Shown here piece after piece: positions 51,898 to 60,776 of a stretch of DNA of 64,000 nucleotides; the first letter of the stretch is position 1, and every line of letters begins with the position of its first letter. Under the pieces are notes generated by a model, which had not been told where the DNA came from, searched no databases, and was given only the letters and a program-made list of their open reading frames with translations. The position numbers and the translations under genes are program-made. This stretch comes from JARKPK01 sp964631235 (lineage in GTDB: Bacteria; Planctomycetota; Planctomycetia; Pirellulales; Thermoguttaceae): assembly GCA_964631235.1 (NCBI GenBank), contig CAZVZX010000009.1, positions 62,001 through 126,000 on the forward strand, written 5' to 3'.

Positions 51898-52803
51898 ATG
51901 AAACGGCAGGGAGCGTTCACACTCGTTGAGTTGTTGGTGGTCATCGCCATCATCGGCATCTTGGTGGCTTTGTTAATGCCGGCGGTGCAAGGCGCGCGGG
52001 AATCCGCCCGTAGGCTTCGGTGCAGCAACAACCTCTACAACTTGGGCCGCGCCTTCCAGGGGCACGCACAAACGCACGGGTTCTTTCCCACGGCGGGCGG
52101 CCCCACTTGGGAATACCACATGACTTATGAAAACGGCGTGCCGGCCGTGGGCGAACGGCAGCACGGCGGCTGGGGGTTTCAGATACTCAAGCACATCGAA
52201 GCGACGGCGGTTTGGCTCGGCGGCGATAAGAACGCCTCCGACCAAGATCGTTCGATTCTGGCCATCAGCACGCCCAATCCGACCTTCTTCTGCCCCAGCC
52301 GTCGGCGGCCCGAGGTAGTCGTCGCCGCGGACTGGCTGAAGTATCCGTGGAACACCGGAAAAACCTTCGGCCATGCCAAGAACGACTATGCGGCCGCCAC
52401 GCTCGACCGCTCGGCCGACTCGGCGGGCGACGGCATGGTGAGGAACATGAGAATCACGCAAGACGCCCACGTCCGCGACGGCCTATCAAACACCATTCTG
52501 CTGGCCGAGAAACGGCATAATCTGAATTGCCTCGGGCGTCTGGTCGTCAACGATAACGAAGGGTACACCTGCGGCTGGAACCACGACACGCTCCGCTACA
52601 CAAGTCGCCAACCGATGCCCGACTTCTACAGCGACGACTGCGGCGACGCAGGCAACGATCTGTTTGGTTCGTCGCATCCGAGCGGCTTCAACGTGGTGAT
52701 GGGCGACGGGGCGGTCAAGTTCTTCCCCTTCGACATCGACCTGACGACCTTCAAAAACTTGGGCAACAAGGCCGACGGTAAGGTCGTCGTCTTGCCCGAC
52801 TGA
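51898..52803 (+). CDS. DUF1559 prepilin-like protein
   Basis: This 301-residue exported protein starts MKRQGAFTLVELLVVIAIIG, the type IV pilin-like N-methylated leader cut after the short basic segment. The hydrophobic helix continues as ILVALLMPAVQGARESARRL. The globular part has the DUF1559 signature: LSNTILLAEK, then SHPSGFNVVMGDGAVKFF near the C-terminus. The family is greatly expanded in planctomycetes and is thought to assemble into pseudopili or to act in secretion. It lies 187 bp after the Gfo/Idh gene, same strand. Confidence 0.92.
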   Translation: MKRQGAFTLVELLVVIAIIGILVALLMPAVQGARESARRLRCSNNLYNLGRAFQGHAQTHGFFPTAGGPTWEYHMTYENGVPAVGERQHGGWGFQILKHIEATAVWLGGDKNASDQDRSILAISTPNPTFFCPSRRRPEVVVAADWLKYPWNTGKTFGHAKNDYAAATLDRSADSAGDGMVRNMRITQDAHVRDGLSNTILLAEKRHNLNCLGRLVVNDNEGYTCGWNHDTLRYTSRQPMPDFYSDDCGDAGNDLFGSSHPSGFNVVMGDGAVKFFPFDIDLTTFKNLGNKADGKVVVLPD

Positions 52804-53073
52804 TCGTTGGGCACAATGATCTTGTCGAACAAATCGAGTTGTTGGCCCGGAAGCTGCGCCGGCAACCGATGTGCTATCGCAATGTCCGGCGGGAGAACAT
52901 GATTGTTCAAAGGCCGGGCAGAATCGAGAACCAATAGCGACGCGCTCGGCGCGACGAGATGGAAAACAACGGTGCCTTGCCCGCATTGCCCCGTCACCGC
53001 ATGGTTGAGCTATGCGGGAGTCGTTTTTCTGCGGGCTGCGATAGCCCGGGACAGGCTTGTCTGAATGCCTCAG

Positions 53074-53146
53074 TAGGCCCGGCAGGATTCGAACCTGCGA
53101 CCAAGGGATTATGAGTCCCCTGCTCTGACCGCTGAGCTACGGGCCC
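53074..53146 (-). tRNA. tRNA with CAU anticodon (Met, or TilS-modified Ile)
   Basis: The minus-strand cloverleaf is complete: GGGCCCG/CGGGCCT (with a G-U pair at 1-72), D arm GCTCAGCGGTCAGAGC, anticodon stem GGGGA/TCCCT around CTCATAA, T arm CGCAGG TTCGAAT CCTGCC. The anticodon CAU reads Met unless C34 is changed to lysidine by TilS. C4-G69 and C5-G68 in the acceptor, and GGGACTCATAATCCC, resemble the ileX-type tRNA. The identity is therefore ambiguous. Confidence 0.85.
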
Positions 53147-54252
53147 GTGCGACGGCCTAACAGCCGTTCAAAAAAGTCGGCTTTGCTCGAACTGCTCGAT
53201 GTGTTTTTCCCGAGTATTTCGATCCGGTATCCACCGCCTTTGGGGATTTTTCGGGCTGCTAATTCTACAGCGAGAAGAAAACTCGGAAAGACGAACAAAG
53301 CGGCAGTTTTCGCTGCATGTCGTCATGCAACGCGCCCTTCCGATTCGCCAGTTCTTTGGTGGCTTCGCACTGTAGTACTAAAAGGTTCCAACAAATCGTA
53401 CTTCCATTGCTCCGCGCGGGGGAGCGGCATCACGCGGAACCAGATGAGTAAACGGGTTTTGTTCGAGCTTCTCGGTGCGACGGCTTTTTCTTTTCCGGTC
53501 GGGGATGGCCAACGGACCAGCCAATCGGATGCTGCGGCTCGACGTTCTATTGCTCGCGAAACCTTCGCGTGCGCGACGGCCGGCATCGCGGGTCTGGCTG
53601 AGCGGGCACCCGGACCCCAATAGCGTAGTCCGATAGCGGCGATTTGCCCAGCGGGTGGGCCGTTGCGACAAACACGTCGAAGCAATGGGGGCGAGGTTCT
53701 CTCGGCCTATGGAACGCCCCGGTTCTGGTGGTTGCGGCGAGCGAGTTTCTCGGGAAACCGCAGAGCCGCGCGCGTTGAAACGACTGTTTCGATGGGCCGT
53801 CAACGACAGGCGGACTTGTCGGGGCGATCGTGCCGTCGGCGTCGGCCGACCGCAAGTCCGGCAGCTCCGACGGGCCTTGAGACTTCGCGTATTGGCGGCG
53901 GATCCCGAAAGGGAAAAAGCGTATTTAGGCCCGGGAATCGCTGGTCGATCTGATCCGTGCGATTCTCGCGTCGAAACAGGGACCGTCCGATGACGCAGAA
54001 GCGGGACCGGCGTCGGTCGTTGACGGTGGGCGCGAAGCGGAATGGGATGAGAAGCTGGGCGAGATAGGGCGATCAAGCGGTCTTGTCGGCGCGGGCGCCA
54101 AACGGTATCTTGCCGCAGTCTTCGTCGCGGCCGGTGGAAAACGCGGGAAATGGGGAATGCCGTATGCGGGCAACGATGCAAGCAGTCGCCCCGCTGCACA
54201 GGCGGCCGCCGGTTGTTTCGACCGATTCTGACGACGTGATGGGCAACAGGTG
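53147..54252. other. Long gene-free region upstream of the MFS/PlsC gene
   Basis: About 1.1 kb. A PE-like left arm (TAACAGCCGTTCAAAAAAGT at 53158) begins it. At 53928-54230 a plus-strand frame reads without a start (starts after a stop, ends TGA) with a charged, coding-like composition (LVDLIRAILASKQ, WDEKLGEIGRS). This may be a decayed gene fragment. No other feature recognised. Confidence 0.4.
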
Positions 54253-56202
54253 ATGCGCATGGAGCAACGGATCGAGCGTGCCGAAAAGGAGCAGGACCGT
54301 GTTTCGATTCAGTCTCGGCATGATGCCGGCGGCAATGCCTCGGCCGACTGCCGCGGACGCGAGGGGTTGTTCTCGCGCAGTTTCATCGGGCTGTTGATTA
54401 CGCAATTCCTCGGCGCGATGAACGACAACATGTTTCGTTGGCTCATCGTTCCGATCGGCAAAGAGCGGTGGGGAAGCGAGTCGGCCGCGCTGGTGCTTTC
54501 GCTCGGCGCGGTGATGCTGGTGTTGCCTTTTCTGCTGTGGGCCGCACCGGCCGGCTGGTTGGCCGATCGGTTTGCGAAGCACCGCGTGATTTTCGGCTGC
54601 AAGGTGCTCGAGATCATCTGCATGATCGCGGGCGTGGCAGCGATTCTTTCCGGCAATGTGCATGTGATGCTGGCCGTGCTGTTTCTCATGGGGTCGCAAA
54701 GCGCGCTGTTCGGGCCGTCGAAGTACGGCTCGATTCCCGAGATTGTGCGCGCCGATCGAATTGCGGCCGCCAACGGTTTGGTGGGCATGACCACGATTGC
54801 CGCCATTGTGGCCGGCACGGTGCTGGGCGGGCTGCTCTACGATTGGACGAAGCCGCTGGGGCAATCGCATTGGTGGCTTTCGGCAGTGGCGTTGGTGGGC
54901 ACCGCAACGGCAGGCACCGCCACCGCTCTTTTGATTCGCCCTCTTCGCGCGGCCAATGAGCATCGCGCGTTCGTGTGGAACTTCGCCCGCGAAACGTGGC
55001 GCGATCTGAGCAGCCTCTTCCGGCTGCGCCCGCTGTTCTGGGCGGCCGTGGGCAGCGCAATGTTTTGGTCGGTGGCCGGGCTGTTTCAATTGAACGCCGA
55101 TCGGTTTGCCGCCGATCCGCTCAAGTTGCAAGAACGCGCCGACGTGGGTTGGGTGTTGGCCGCGCCGGTCGTCGGTGTGGGATTGGGCAATTTGCTGGCC
55201 GGGCTGGTATCGCGGCGTCGCATCGAAATGGGCATCGTGCCGTTGGCGGCGTTGGGGATGGCCTTCAATTGCGCTGCATTGTACTTTGTTCCGGCCGGCG
55301 ATGGCACGCTTTCGAGCACGGCGTTCCAACTGAGTGCCGCTTGGTTGTTCTTACTCGGGGTGAGTGCAGGGGCTTACGATGTACCCCTTCTGGCCTTCTT
55401 GCAATACCGCAGTCCGCTGCGATTGCGCGGCGGCATTTTGGCCGTCACTTCGATGCTGGCGTTTACAGGCACCATTCTCGCTTCCGGTGTGTTTTGGCTG
55501 CTCAACGGGGTGCTGAACCTTTCGGCGGCAACGATCTTTCTTCTGTGCGCCCTCGGCACGGCAACGGTGGCTGTTGTGTCGTGCCGATGGTTGTTGCGCG
55601 AAATGGTGCGGTTTCTTTTTCAGTGCTTGTGCGTGTTGATCTATCGCGTGCGGGTGGAGGGAGTCGAGCATGTGCCTGCCCGCGGCGGCGTATTGCTGGT
55701 GGCGAATCACGTTACCTGGATCGACGGACCGTTGTTGGTGCTGCACATCCCGCGGCGGATTCGAATGGTGGCCTATGCCGATTATTTCGATCGCTGGTGG
55801 CTGCGTTGGCTGGGCTACTTGGCCGAGATCATTCCCATTCGTCCGGGCCGGCGGCAGGTGGTTGAGGCGATTCGCTTGGCCCGCGATACCCTGCGGCACG
55901 GATGCGCGGTGGGGGTGTTTCCCGAGGGCGGCATTACGCGCGACGGGAAGTTGCAGCCGTTCCAGCCCGGCTTTCTGGCGATGATCGGCGACAGCGGCGC
56001 CCCGGTTGTTCCCGTGTATCTCGAAGGTCTTTGGGGCAGCGTGTTCAGCTTCGAAGGCGGCCGCTTCTTCTGGAAGTTGCCGCGACGTTGGCGCTATCCG
56101 GTGACGGTGCGGTTCGGGCCGCCGATTGTCGGGCCGACCGATCCGGAGCAGGTTCGCGCGGCCGTGCTGGCATTGGCCGGCGAGCCGGCGCGCGTAGAAT
56201 GA
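54253..56202 (+). CDS. MFS transporter fused to 1-acylglycerol-3-phosphate acyltransferase
   Basis: This 649-residue protein has two parts. Residues about 40-450 form a 12-helix MFS transporter (LITQFLGAMNDNMFRWLI, GSQSALFGPSKYGS), of the lysophospholipid transporter LplT type. Residues about 465-649 are a PlsC-like acyltransferase with catalytic N485-H486...D491 (NHVTWID) and FPEGGITRDG. Together they could flip lysophospholipids and re-acylate them on the inner membrane. The following gene, the acyl-activating enzyme, supplies activated acyl groups. In E. coli the ligase is fused with PlsC in Aas while LplT is separate; here the split is different. Confidence 0.9.
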   Translation: MRMEQRIERAEKEQDRVSIQSRHDAGGNASADCRGREGLFSRSFIGLLITQFLGAMNDNMFRWLIVPIGKERWGSESAALVLSLGAVMLVLPFLLWAAPAGWLADRFAKHRVIFGCKVLEIICMIAGVAAILSGNVHVMLAVLFLMGSQSALFGPSKYGSIPEIVRADRIAAANGLVGMTTIAAIVAGTVLGGLLYDWTKPLGQSHWWLSAVALVGTATAGTATALLIRPLRAANEHRAFVWNFARETWRDLSSLFRLRPLFWAAVGSAMFWSVAGLFQLNADRFAADPLKLQERADVGWVLAAPVVGVGLGNLLAGLVSRRRIEMGIVPLAALGMAFNCAALYFVPAGDGTLSSTAFQLSAAWLFLLGVSAGAYDVPLLAFLQYRSPLRLRGGILAVTSMLAFTGTILASGVFWLLNGVLNLSAATIFLLCALGTATVAVVSCRWLLREMVRFLFQCLCVLIYRVRVEGVEHVPARGGVLLVANHVTWIDGPLLVLHIPRRIRMVAYADYFDRWWLRWLGYLAEIIPIRPGRRQVVEAIRLARDTLRHGCAVGVFPEGGITRDGKLQPFQPGFLAMIGDSGAPVVPVYLEGLWGSVFSFEGGRFFWKLPRRWRYPVTVRFGPPIVGPTDPEQVRAAVLALAGEPARVE

Positions 56203-56391
56203 ACCGCGGGCAGTGACGAAAACGACGGGCCGCCGGTTCCGATCTCGGAGCTAACTGGGCTGCGCCGCTCGTTTCGTAATTGCGTCGAACGAGCAACGAT
56301 TCGGCCGGACGATGCGGTGTCGGCCCCGGCGGGCCGAACGGCCGCAGCGTCAGAAGCATCGCGAGCGTCTCGTTTAAGAGGAGCCCGGCGA

Positions 56392-58017
56392 ATGAGTGCG
56401 GCGGAAACAGGTGTGAACTTGCCGCGGCAGTTCATTGCCGCATGTCGAGCGGCTGGAAGCAGAAAAAAACTGGCCGACAGCACGGGCATGGAGATGACCG
56501 GCAGCCAGTTGTTGCTGCGCACCTTGGTGCTGCGTCGCCTGCTGCGGCGTGAGCTGGCGGCCGACGAGCGAATGGTCGGATTGCTGCTGCCGCCTTCCGC
56601 GGCGGGCGTGTTGGCTAATGCGGCGGTAACGCTGGATCGCCGCGTGGCCGTCAATCTCAACTACACGCTCAGCTCGGAGGTACTCAACGACTGCGTTGCT
56701 CAGGCGGGCCTGAAGCACGTGATCACCAGCCGCCGCGTGATCGAGAAGCTGCGCGAGCGGTTTCCGATCGAGCTTTCGGTCGATGCGATTTATCTGGAAG
56801 ACCTGAAGGACCGCGTTCGCCTGACTGACAAATTGCTCAGTGCGTTCGAGGCGTACTTATTGCCGCAATCGCTTTTGGCTGCCCGATTGAAGCTGCACGA
56901 GATTCGGCCGGACGACCTGCTGACGGTGATTTTCACCTCGGGAGCGACGGGACGGCCAAAGGGCGTGATGCTCAGCCATCGAAATGTCGGCTCGAACATC
57001 GCCGCCATCGATGCCATCATCCACTTGCGCGACGAAGACGTGCTCGTCGGCGTGTTGCCGCTCTTTCATTCGTTCGGTTATACGGTAACGCTTTGGACGG
57101 TGCTCACCTTGGGCCCGATGGGCGTCTATCACTACTCGCCGCTCGAAGCGCGCGAGGTGGGCAAGCTGGCCAAGCGACACGGAGCGACGATTCTGATCGC
57201 TACGCCGACGTTCCTTCGTTCGTACCTGAGGCGATGCGAGCCGGACGAGTTCGCCAAGCTGGAAGTGGTGGTCGTCGGGGCCGAAAAGATGCCGATCGAG
57301 CTGGCCGCGGCCTTCGAGCAGCGGTTCGGCGTCCGGCCGGTCGAAGGCTATGGAGCGACGGAGCTTTCGCCGGTGGTATCGGCCAACATTCCGCCGAAAC
57401 GGGCGCGGCCCGATCAGCCGCAAGGCTTGCGGGAAGGTACGGTGGGCCGCCCCTTGCCGGGGGTGAAGGCAAAGGTCGTTGATCTCGATACGAACAAGGA
57501 ACTCGAACCGGGCCGTTCGGGCATGCTGCTGGTGGGCGGCTCGGGGGTAATGCAAGGATACCTGGGACGCCCCGACCTGACTGCCGAGGCTCTCCGCGAC
57601 GGCTGGTATGTGACCGGCGATGTGGCGACGATCGACGCCGATGGGTTCATTAGCATCACGGGCCGCTTGGCCCGATTCTCGAAGCTCGGCGGCGAGATGG
57701 TGCCGCACCTGCGGATCGAAGAGGCGATCAACTCCGTGCTTCGCGTACCGGAAGACGACATTCGCGCTGTTGTTACCGCCGTACCCGATCCGCGCAAGGG
57801 CGAACGGTTGGTGGTGTTGCACACCGGAATCGATCAGTCACCCGAGGAGATCCGCCGCGCGTTGGCCAACCTTGGGTTGCCGCCGCTGTGGATTCCCGCC
57901 GCCGATAGCTTCATTCAAGTCGAATCGATTCCCGTGCTCGGCACGGGCAAACTCGATTTGAAACGAGTGCGCGACTTGGCCGCCGAGCGCGCAAGCGTTG
58001 GTGCCGACAGCCCGTGA
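56392..58017 (+). CDS. AMP-forming acyl-CoA/acyl-ACP synthetase
   Basis: This 541-residue protein activates a carboxylic acid as acyl-adenylate and passes it to a thiol carrier. The ATP signature TSGATGRPKG lies near residue 182, followed by PLFHSFGYT. EGYGATELSP and GWYVTGDVATIDADGFISITGR (the AMP-binding hinge) follow. The C-terminal Lys in GTGKLDLKRV is present. The start follows AAGAGGAG. The C-terminal Lys and 190-bp downstream position of an acyltransferase suggest it charges an acyl carrier or CoA for phospholipid repair. The substrate is inferred from neighbourhood. Confidence 0.9.
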   Translation: MSAAETGVNLPRQFIAACRAAGSRKKLADSTGMEMTGSQLLLRTLVLRRLLRRELAADERMVGLLLPPSAAGVLANAAVTLDRRVAVNLNYTLSSEVLNDCVAQAGLKHVITSRRVIEKLRERFPIELSVDAIYLEDLKDRVRLTDKLLSAFEAYLLPQSLLAARLKLHEIRPDDLLTVIFTSGATGRPKGVMLSHRNVGSNIAAIDAIIHLRDEDVLVGVLPLFHSFGYTVTLWTVLTLGPMGVYHYSPLEAREVGKLAKRHGATILIATPTFLRSYLRRCEPDEFAKLEVVVVGAEKMPIELAAAFEQRFGVRPVEGYGATELSPVVSANIPPKRARPDQPQGLREGTVGRPLPGVKAKVVDLDTNKELEPGRSGMLLVGGSGVMQGYLGRPDLTAEALRDGWYVTGDVATIDADGFISITGRLARFSKLGGEMVPHLRIEEAINSVLRVPEDDIRAVVTAVPDPRKGERLVVLHTGIDQSPEEIRRALANLGLPPLWIPAADSFIQVESIPVLGTGKLDLKRVRDLAAERASVGADSP

Positions 58018-58156
58018 CCGCTGAACGGCAATACGCACCAACCGCTTGTTGCCATCGTGAACCGAAACCGGATCGCTTCGGCCGGCGCGGTCGCGTGGCC
58101 GCGCCGAAAGACCATTGACCGATGGGAATGTGCCCGACCGACGGCCGCAGGGGCGA

Positions 58157-59320
58157 TCATTCCGCCTTCTTCGCCTCGTCGGCCGATGCCGGTCCGGCTG
58201 GTTCGCGCGGGCCGGTTTCCGCCGGCGGTGGAACCACAGCGGCATCGCCCGGCGGCATCTCTTTGGGGTCTTTGATTGCCGGTGCGTCTGCGCTCTTGGC
58301 ATTCAATTTCGGTGCAAGGATCAGCGTTACCGCTGTGCCGCGCGGCGGAATCCGTTCGGTGAAGGTCTCGAAGAGCAGATCGGCGTTGTCTTGAGGGCTG
58401 GCTACCGGCAGGTCGAGCATAGCCGACGGAAAATTCGAAACGCAGATGAAGTCGCCTCCCTCGGCCATGTAGATCTTCTGCTTGGTCACTTCGTCTTCAA
58501 AGAAGCGGCTGCCGGCAAACACCCACGGATGTTCCATCGCTTTGCCGGTCTTTTGATTGCGAATCCACTCTTGCGCGCGGACCGAGTGCTGCTTGCCCTT
58601 GTCGTCTTTCCAAACGAGGGTGACTTCGATTTCGGGGCCGGTGGCGGGCTTGTACTCGGGATGAAACACAACCGACGTGCCCGGCGTTGCGCCCAAGGCC
58701 AACAAGGCCGCGTGAACCGCGAACGCCTTGACATCGACGGTAACCACCGACTCATGCTCTTTGGTGCCGGCAAGGCAGGCGAACATCTCCAACGGCACGT
58801 TGGTCTGGCACACCTGGCCAACCATCACCACCCGCTTGTTCTCCTTGTCGATCCACAGCGGACGCTCGGGATCGAGCCGAGTGAGTTTCTCCGGATGTTC
58901 CACCAGCGGGACGGGCGATTCCTTCTTCACCGTCGGCGGAGCCGCCGAGTCGCCGGGAGGGGTGTCGCCGGGCAGCGCCGGTTGGTCGGGCATCGGCCCA
59001 CCGGGGACGAGGGCCGGCCCCGGCGCGGCGGGTTGGTCGGGTTTGGGCGGCTCGACGGTCGGCGTTTCGTCGGGTTTAGACGGCATCTGATCGCCGCCGC
59101 CCGGCGTAAGCGGGGTCGCAATGCCGCTTGGCGAGGAAGGCTCGACCGGTTGCTGCGCCGATTGATCGTTCGGCTTCGCGGCGTCGGGGGCGGCCGGTTT
59201 GCTCGGTGCCGGCTGCGGTTTCTTCGCCTCGCCCTGCGAGCAGGCGCTTAGCAGCGATGCCGCCGCGATCAGCAACGCCAACGCCCATCCATCGGCACGG
59301 CAACGGGTTCGTTCCGACAT
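58157..59320 (-). CDS. Lipoprotein with YdjY-like domain
   Basis: This 387-residue lipoprotein has a lipobox (LLSACS) at residues 24-29 after a signal segment. A Pro-rich linker of about 110 residues follows, then a conserved globular domain from about 150 (WIDKENKRVVMVGQVCQTNV, LEMFACLAGTKEHESVVTVD, HPWVFAGSRFFEDEV, GGDFICVSNFPSAMLDLP). This domain resembles the YdjY group of planctomycete periplasmic proteins, whose function is unknown. A GGAGGG ribosome-binding site precedes the ATG at 59320. Convergent with the previous gene, it stands alone. Confidence 0.78.
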   Translation of the reverse strand: MSERTRCRADGWALALLIAAASLLSACSQGEAKKPQPAPSKPAAPDAAKPNDQSAQQPVEPSSPSGIATPLTPGGGDQMPSKPDETPTVEPPKPDQPAAPGPALVPGGPMPDQPALPGDTPPGDSAAPPTVKKESPVPLVEHPEKLTRLDPERPLWIDKENKRVVMVGQVCQTNVPLEMFACLAGTKEHESVVTVDVKAFAVHAALLALGATPGTSVVFHPEYKPATGPEIEVTLVWKDDKGKQHSVRAQEWIRNQKTGKAMEHPWVFAGSRFFEDEVTKQKIYMAEGGDFICVSNFPSAMLDLPVASPQDNADLLFETFTERIPPRGTAVTLILAPKLNAKSADAPAIKDPKEMPPGDAAVVPPPAETGPREPAGPASADEAKKAE

Positions 59321-59529
59321 GAGATTCCCTCCGTATTCTGAAGTGCGGAAAACAGCAGCCGACGGGTCGCGCCTTCCATCAAGCGGAACGTGCAACCGGC
59401 GGTCGGTTGGGCAATAGCGAAAAAAGGCATCCATGTGTAAGATACCCCTTTTGACCACCGGCAGTCAATAGCCGGGCCGGCGCTTCGGGCGAGTCAGTCG
59501 TGCCGGAACCAGAGACAAGCATCACGACG

Positions 59530-60675
59530 ATGAGCACACAGCAACGCAAGGGGGCGCGTCGGTCGGCGCGCAAGGCCGTTGGTTCATCCGCCCGACAAAA
59601 CGGAACGGGCTGTGCGACGGCCCGGCGCAAGGCGAACGATAGGCCCGGGGAAGCGAACGGTCGGTACGGGCAAGCGATTGGTCGGCACGGCGCCCAGAAC
59701 GCGATCAGCCGAGCAAACCGGGCCGGCGCGGCCCCCAAGCCGGCCGGCGGCAAGAACCGGCCGACGGCAGCGGCGGAACTGGTTGCAGCCATCGTCTCGG
59801 GCAAGGCCGCGCGCCTCAAGCGTTCGACGCACCGCGCCAAGCAACTCGCCGCCGTAATGTGCGATCTACAGCCGCAGTCGCCGCTGCTGGCGATCGACTA
59901 TCGGGCCGAAGACCATTCAGTGGCGATTCTTTGCGAGAACCAAAGTCTGATTTCGGGCAACTGGACAACGCATTTGCAGATCAACGGCGAGCCGGTCGAT
60001 ACGCCGGCATGGTCGTCGTCGATTTGGACATCGAACGCCGAGGCCGACTACCTCGAACTGTGTTGCGAGTTGCCTCAGGGCGGCAGGATCGAACGGGGGG
60101 TGATGTTGGGGCGCGCCGATCGATTCGCCCTGCTCTACGATGCCGTTCTTTTGGATTCGCCGGCGATGATCGAAGTCGAGAATCGGATGGAACTGGCCCA
60201 TGGAATCGCGTTCGAAAGAACACGAGCGAACACCGAGGCCGTGTTGCGACGCGGCACGAAGAACGCCGCATCCCGTCGTGCTCCCGCACTGGCGCGGTTG
60301 TTCCCTTTGGCTCTGCCCGAGTGGCGCGGAGCGGCGGCTTCGGGCGAGCTTTGGGCTGCCGGCCGAACCGTGGCGTGGTCGTTGAGCCGGCGCGGCTGCG
60401 CGCTGTTCTCGCCGGTGTGGATCGACTTGGATCGGGGCCGATCGCAGCAGAAGCTCACTTGGCGGCAATTGACCGTCGGCGAATCGCTTCGACGCGCGCC
60501 CGACGACGTCGCCGTCGGTTATCGGCTGGCCGTTGGAAAACATCAGTGGATCGTTTATCGATCGCTAGCCGCCCGCGGCAACCGAACGCTGTTGGGCCAC
60601 AACCTTTCAACCGAGATGCTTGTGGCCCGATTCGAACGCGATGGCGAAGTGGATCCGCTGATCGAAATCGAGTAG
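59530..60675 (+). CDS. Hypothetical protein with basic N-terminal region
   Basis: This 381-residue protein has an N-region of about 95 residues that is very rich in Arg, Lys and Ala (MSTQQRKGARRSARKA) and is probably disordered or nucleic-acid binding. A folded part follows with beta strands (PQSPLLAIDYRAEDHSVAIL, EADYLELCCELPQGGRIERG, GAAASGELWAAGRTVAWSL). A heparinase-type or beta-rich fold is possible; no motif was recognised. A GTG ten codons upstream is an alternative start. No signal peptide. It is divergent from the lipoprotein gene. Confidence 0.6.
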   Translation: MSTQQRKGARRSARKAVGSSARQNGTGCATARRKANDRPGEANGRYGQAIGRHGAQNAISRANRAGAAPKPAGGKNRPTAAAELVAAIVSGKAARLKRSTHRAKQLAAVMCDLQPQSPLLAIDYRAEDHSVAILCENQSLISGNWTTHLQINGEPVDTPAWSSSIWTSNAEADYLELCCELPQGGRIERGVMLGRADRFALLYDAVLLDSPAMIEVENRMELAHGIAFERTRANTEAVLRRGTKNAASRRAPALARLFPLALPEWRGAAASGELWAAGRTVAWSLSRRGCALFSPVWIDLDRGRSQQKLTWRQLTVGESLRRAPDDVAVGYRLAVGKHQWIVYRSLAARGNRTLLGHNLSTEMLVARFERDGEVDPLIEIE

Positions 60676-60776
60676 GGCGGCCGCGCGTCGCTCTCGGCCC
60701 GCTCCTGGTCTTTCGTCCCGGCAGTCGCGGAATCCCCGGGGCCGCGTGGATGCCTGCGGCAACAGCCGCTTTTCCA

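Noticed and set aside
53378..54199. A 273-codon minus-strand frame
   Set aside because: Very Arg/Ser/Pro-rich, no domain and starts without a signal; likely random in GC-rich DNA.
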